Origin: Acidobacteriota bacterium
GTDB lineage: Bacteria; Acidobacteriota; HRBIN11
NCBI GenBank assembly: GCA_030550225.1
Contig: JAUQPV010000029.1
Location: 1 to 16,514, forward strand
DNA: 16,514 bases
Reading direction: 5' to 3'
Below are positions 14,149 through 16,514 of this stretch, piece after piece. The stretch's first letter is position 1. The number at the start of each line of letters is the position of its first letter. The position numbers were made by a program, and so were the translations under genes. The notes below the pieces were generated by a model. It made no database searches, was not told the origin of the DNA, and worked only from the letters and a program-made list of their open reading frames with translations.

Positions 14149-15159
14149 ATGGGGGAGCGTTGGGAAGTCTTGATGCCCCGAGGATACCGCTGGCGCCGCT
14201 GGCTTCAGCTCCCGTGGGGCTGGATCGCCCTGGGGGTCGTCCTGTTGTGGCTAGTCCTGACGAGCTTCTTCACCGTCGAGTCGGGTGAAGTGGGTTTGAT
14301 CTTGCGTTTCGGGAAGTTCGTCCGGGAGGTCGGCCCCGGGCTTCACTGGAAGTTCCCCTTTGGGGTCGAGCGGGTCTATAAGTTCTCGACCGAACGGATC
14401 TTTAAGGAAGAGTTCGGCTTTCGGACTCGGACCGTCGGGGAGCGGACGGAGTACGGCCCGCCGGAGAATTCCGAGGAGCCCGTCATGCTGACGGGGGACT
14501 TGAGCATCGTCCACGTCGAATGGGTCGTGCAGTATCGCATCGCCGACCCCTTTGCCTACCGCTTTCGGATCGCCGACCCCAAGAAGACCCTCCGGGACAT
14601 CTCCCAGGCGGTCGTCCGCAAGGTCGTCGGGGACCGTACGGTCGACGAGGTCCTCACGTATGGTCGGGAAGAGGTCGCCGACGAGGTGCGCCGGCTGATG
14701 CAAGCGATCCTGGACGCCTATGGGTCGGGCATCCGCATCGAGACGGTGCGCCTCCAGAACGTCCAACCCCCGGACCCCGTCAAGCCGGCCTTCCACGGGG
14801 TCAACCAGGCCAAGCAGGAACAGGAGCGCCTCATCAATGAAGCCTGGGAGGCTTACAATCGGGCGATCCCTCAAGCCGAGGGTGAGGCCAAGCAGACCAT
14901 CGCCCAGGCGGAGGGCTACGCCATCGAGGTCGTCAATCGGGCCCGGGGGGACGCCGACCGTTTCCGGACCATGCTGGAAGAGTACCGTCGGGCGCCGGAC
15001 GTCACCCGTCAGCGGATCCTCTTGGAAACGCTGGCCGAGGTCCTGCCCCACGTCCAGCAGGTCCTGGTCGTCGACCCCGAGACCCGGAGCCTAATCCCCT
15101 TGCTATCGCTTCCGGCCGCCGCCGGCGGCAAAAAGGCCTCGTCGGAGGAGAAGCCATGA
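14149..15159 (+). CDS. hflK: HflK, SPFH-domain subunit of the FtsH regulator
   Basis: A 336-residue inner-membrane protein. A membrane segment lies at about 24-42 after a basic N-terminus. The periplasmic SPFH/band-7 domain runs from about 42-225 (FTVESGEVGLILRFGKFVREVGPGLHWKFPFGVERVYK is typical of HflK). A long helical region rich in Ala, Glu and Gln (about 225-295) forms the cage wall. With HflC it surrounds FtsH and limits proteolysis of membrane proteins. The start at 14149 has GGAGGG 7 nt upstream. The stop overlaps the hflC start by 4 nt (ATGA), so the subunits are made in a coupled way. The C-terminal tail is short. Confidence 0.93.
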   Translation: MGERWEVLMPRGYRWRRWLQLPWGWIALGVVLLWLVLTSFFTVESGEVGLILRFGKFVREVGPGLHWKFPFGVERVYKFSTERIFKEEFGFRTRTVGERTEYGPPENSEEPVMLTGDLSIVHVEWVVQYRIADPFAYRFRIADPKKTLRDISQAVVRKVVGDRTVDEVLTYGREEVADEVRRLMQAILDAYGSGIRIETVRLQNVQPPDPVKPAFHGVNQAKQEQERLINEAWEAYNRAIPQAEGEAKQTIAQAEGYAIEVVNRARGDADRFRTMLEEYRRAPDVTRQRILLETLAEVLPHVQQVLVVDPETRSLIPLLSLPAAAGGKKASSEEKP

Positions 15160-16106
15160 TCCGATGGATCGGAATCGCCGTCTTGGTCCTTGGAGCTTTC
15201 ATCGTCCTGAGCGACTCGGCTTTCGTCGTCGAAGAGGGTCAGCAGGCCATCATCACCCAGTTCGGTCGCATCGTCGGCCGGCCTTACACGCAAGCCGGTC
15301 TTTACTGGAAGATCCCCTTCATCCAGAAGGTCTACCTTTTCGAGAAGCGCATCCTCGAATGGGACGGGGACCCGGACCGCATCCCGACGCTGGACAAGAA
15401 GTACATCTTCATCGACTCGACGGCCCGCTGGCGGATCACTGACCCCGTCCAGTTCTTCATGACGCTTCGGACGATGCGGAACGCCGTCGACCGCCTGAAC
15501 GACATCATCGACTCGGCCGTCCGGGACCAGATCTCCCAGTACACCCTCATCGAGGTCGTCCGCAGTACGAATCACATCACCCAACTGCCGCCCGAGCAGT
15601 TGGTGTCGATGTCCGACGAGGCCCGGATCCCCATCCAGGTCGGCCATGACCGCATCTTAGAAGGGATTCGTCGGGAGGTCCGGGCGCAGGTCGAGCGCCT
15701 GAACTATGGCATCGAGGTCCTCGACGTGCGGATCAAGAACATGAACTACGAGGCCGAGGAGGTCCGCCGGAAGGTCTACGACCGGATGATCGCCGAGCGG
15801 AACCGCATCGCCGCCCTGTACCTGTCGGAGGGTCGGGGGAAGAAGGCCGAGATCGAAGGCGAGATGCAGAAGAAGCTCCAGCAGATCCGGTCCCAGGCCT
15901 ACCAGAAGGCCCAGGAAATTCGCGGCAAGGCCGACGCCGAGGCCATTCGCATTTACGCCGAGTCTTATGGTCGGGACCCCGAGTTCTTCGCCTTCCTCCG
16001 TTCGATGGAGGCCTACCGGCAGGTCATCCAGGGGAACCACACCCTCATCATCACGACCGACAGCCCCCTATATCAATACCTGAAGCGGGTGGCGGCCCGA
16101 CCATGA
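15156..16106 (+). CDS. hflC: HflC, SPFH-domain subunit of the FtsH regulator
   Basis: A 316-residue partner of HflK. A membrane segment at about 3-20 is followed by the SPFH/band-7 domain (about 22-200) with VVEEGQQAIITQFGRIVGRPYTQAGLYWKIPFIQKVYLFEKRILEWDG, typical for HflC, then a helical part with RGKADAEAIRIYAESYGRDPEFFAFLRSMEAYR near the end, the family signature. It depends on HflK for assembly, and the ATGA overlap fits that. It faces the minus-strand partial gene at the window edge, tail to tail. Confidence 0.95.
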   Translation: MIRWIGIAVLVLGAFIVLSDSAFVVEEGQQAIITQFGRIVGRPYTQAGLYWKIPFIQKVYLFEKRILEWDGDPDRIPTLDKKYIFIDSTARWRITDPVQFFMTLRTMRNAVDRLNDIIDSAVRDQISQYTLIEVVRSTNHITQLPPEQLVSMSDEARIPIQVGHDRILEGIRREVRAQVERLNYGIEVLDVRIKNMNYEAEEVRRKVYDRMIAERNRIAALYLSEGRGKKAEIEGEMQKKLQQIRSQAYQKAQEIRGKADAEAIRIYAESYGRDPEFFAFLRSMEAYRQVIQGNHTLIITTDSPLYQYLKRVAARP

Positions 16107-16187
16107 GATGGGGAGGCCATAGGGCCGTAGGGCAATCAGGCAGTCGTGAATAACGACGGTCCCCCGGCCCTTGAGACCCCACACCGA
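16107..16187. repeat. Convergent gap with 8-nt units and a small hairpin
   Basis: After hflC, 8-nt units of type AGGGCCGT/AGGGCAAT/CAGGCAGT lie at about 16116-16150. GTCGT-GAATA-ACGAC (16143-16157) forms a 5-bp hairpin, without a T-run. It could help to end transcription of both convergent genes, but a true terminator is not shown. Confidence 0.45.
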
Positions 16188-16514
16188 TTACAGGCACTTT
16201 TCCAGCGTCTGCGAAGCTTTCTGGCCCTCGGTCGGCTCTTCTCGAAAGACAACACACCGTCTCGAACGGCCGCCCTCCTGGACGGTCTTGAAGTCGATCA
16301 GGGTCCCATCACAAAACCGCTGTCCCTTAGGGGCCATGTACGTGCGGGACTTACCGCTTTCGTCCTCTACGGGAAGAAACGCATAGGGCACGTTCTTCCG
16401 CTGGATGATGCCCTTCACCTGAAGGGTCCCGACACGATAGGCCCGCAGGGGTTCCTTCTCTCGGCCAACAGCGTCCAGCTTTTGAAGACAGTCGGGGTCC
16501 GGCTTCGGAAGAGC
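16188..16514 (-). CDS. Partial CDS, C-terminal part, possibly PilP-like
   Basis: An open frame from the right edge to TAA at 16188, with 108 residues visible and the N-terminus outside the window. A GTG at 16418 could be read as a start, but the frame continues open and sensible upstream (KEPLRAYRVGTLQVKGIIQ). That part, and the following YAFLPVEDESGKSRTYMAPKGQRFCDGTLIDFKTVQ, follows the pattern of PilP: a PLxxY-xxx-L-x-V-x-GII lead, then a D-x-x-GK-x-x-x-Y repeat with Gly-spaced turns. PilP is the periplasmic lipoprotein that connects PilNO to PilQ and is missing from the pil group to the left. The match is from memory of the family pattern and is not certain. The three Cys residues are unusual. 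Confidence 0.45.
   Translation of the reverse strand, partial: ALPKPDPDCLQKLDAVGREKEPLRAYRVGTLQVKGIIQRKNVPYAFLPVEDESGKSRTYMAPKGQRFCDGTLIDFKTVQEGGRSRRCVVFREEPTEGQKASQTLEKCL

Overview
The window is a GC-rich stretch of a chromosome from a diderm (LPS-making), piliated bacterium. LpxB, a PilQ-type secretin, PilM/PilN/PilO and HflK/HflC support this. The phylum cannot be fixed from the sequence. The gene set and the style of the intergenic DNA would suit a deep-branching environmental lineage (Acidobacteriota-like is a guess). No phage, IS element or CRISPR array is visible.

Layout. A divergent point near 10.8-10.93 kb splits the window. Leftward (minus strand) runs a XerC/D-type recombinase, translationally coupled (ATGA) to a TPR-AMIN-Amidase_3 cell-wall amidase. 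Then come pilM, pilN, pilO and pilQ, two exported lipoprotein-like proteins, and a TPR protein. No pilP lies between pilO and pilQ. Rightward (plus strand) run tRNA-Ser(CGA), rpmB (L28), lpxB, an SDR oxidoreductase, a short prepilin-like gene, hflK and hflC. A CDS cut by the right edge (minus strand) has a sequence pattern resembling PilP.

How the genes work together. PilM (actin-like, cytoplasmic), PilN and PilO (bitopic inner-membrane) and PilQ (outer-membrane secretin) form the type IV pilus alignment complex. The amidase and PilQ both carry AMIN domains, which target peptidoglycan. The two lipoprotein-like genes sit directly behind pilQ and are candidate accessory factors. LpxB makes the lipid A disaccharide; HflK/HflC form the SPFH scaffold that controls FtsH.

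Most unusual feature. Nearly every intergenic gap holds degenerate tandem repeats with a 7-nt (sometimes 8-nt) period. Several sequence families occur, and they are often arranged as inverted arms that would fold into long hairpins. These arrays run into genes. They lie directly behind well-supported start codons, in the signal peptide or leader coding regions of PilQ, both lipoprotein-like proteins and the prepilin-like protein, and one array sits in the Pro-rich linker of PilQ. This resembles in style the heptanucleotide STRR repeats of heterocystous cyanobacteria, but the sequences seen here are not ones I can assign to a described family.
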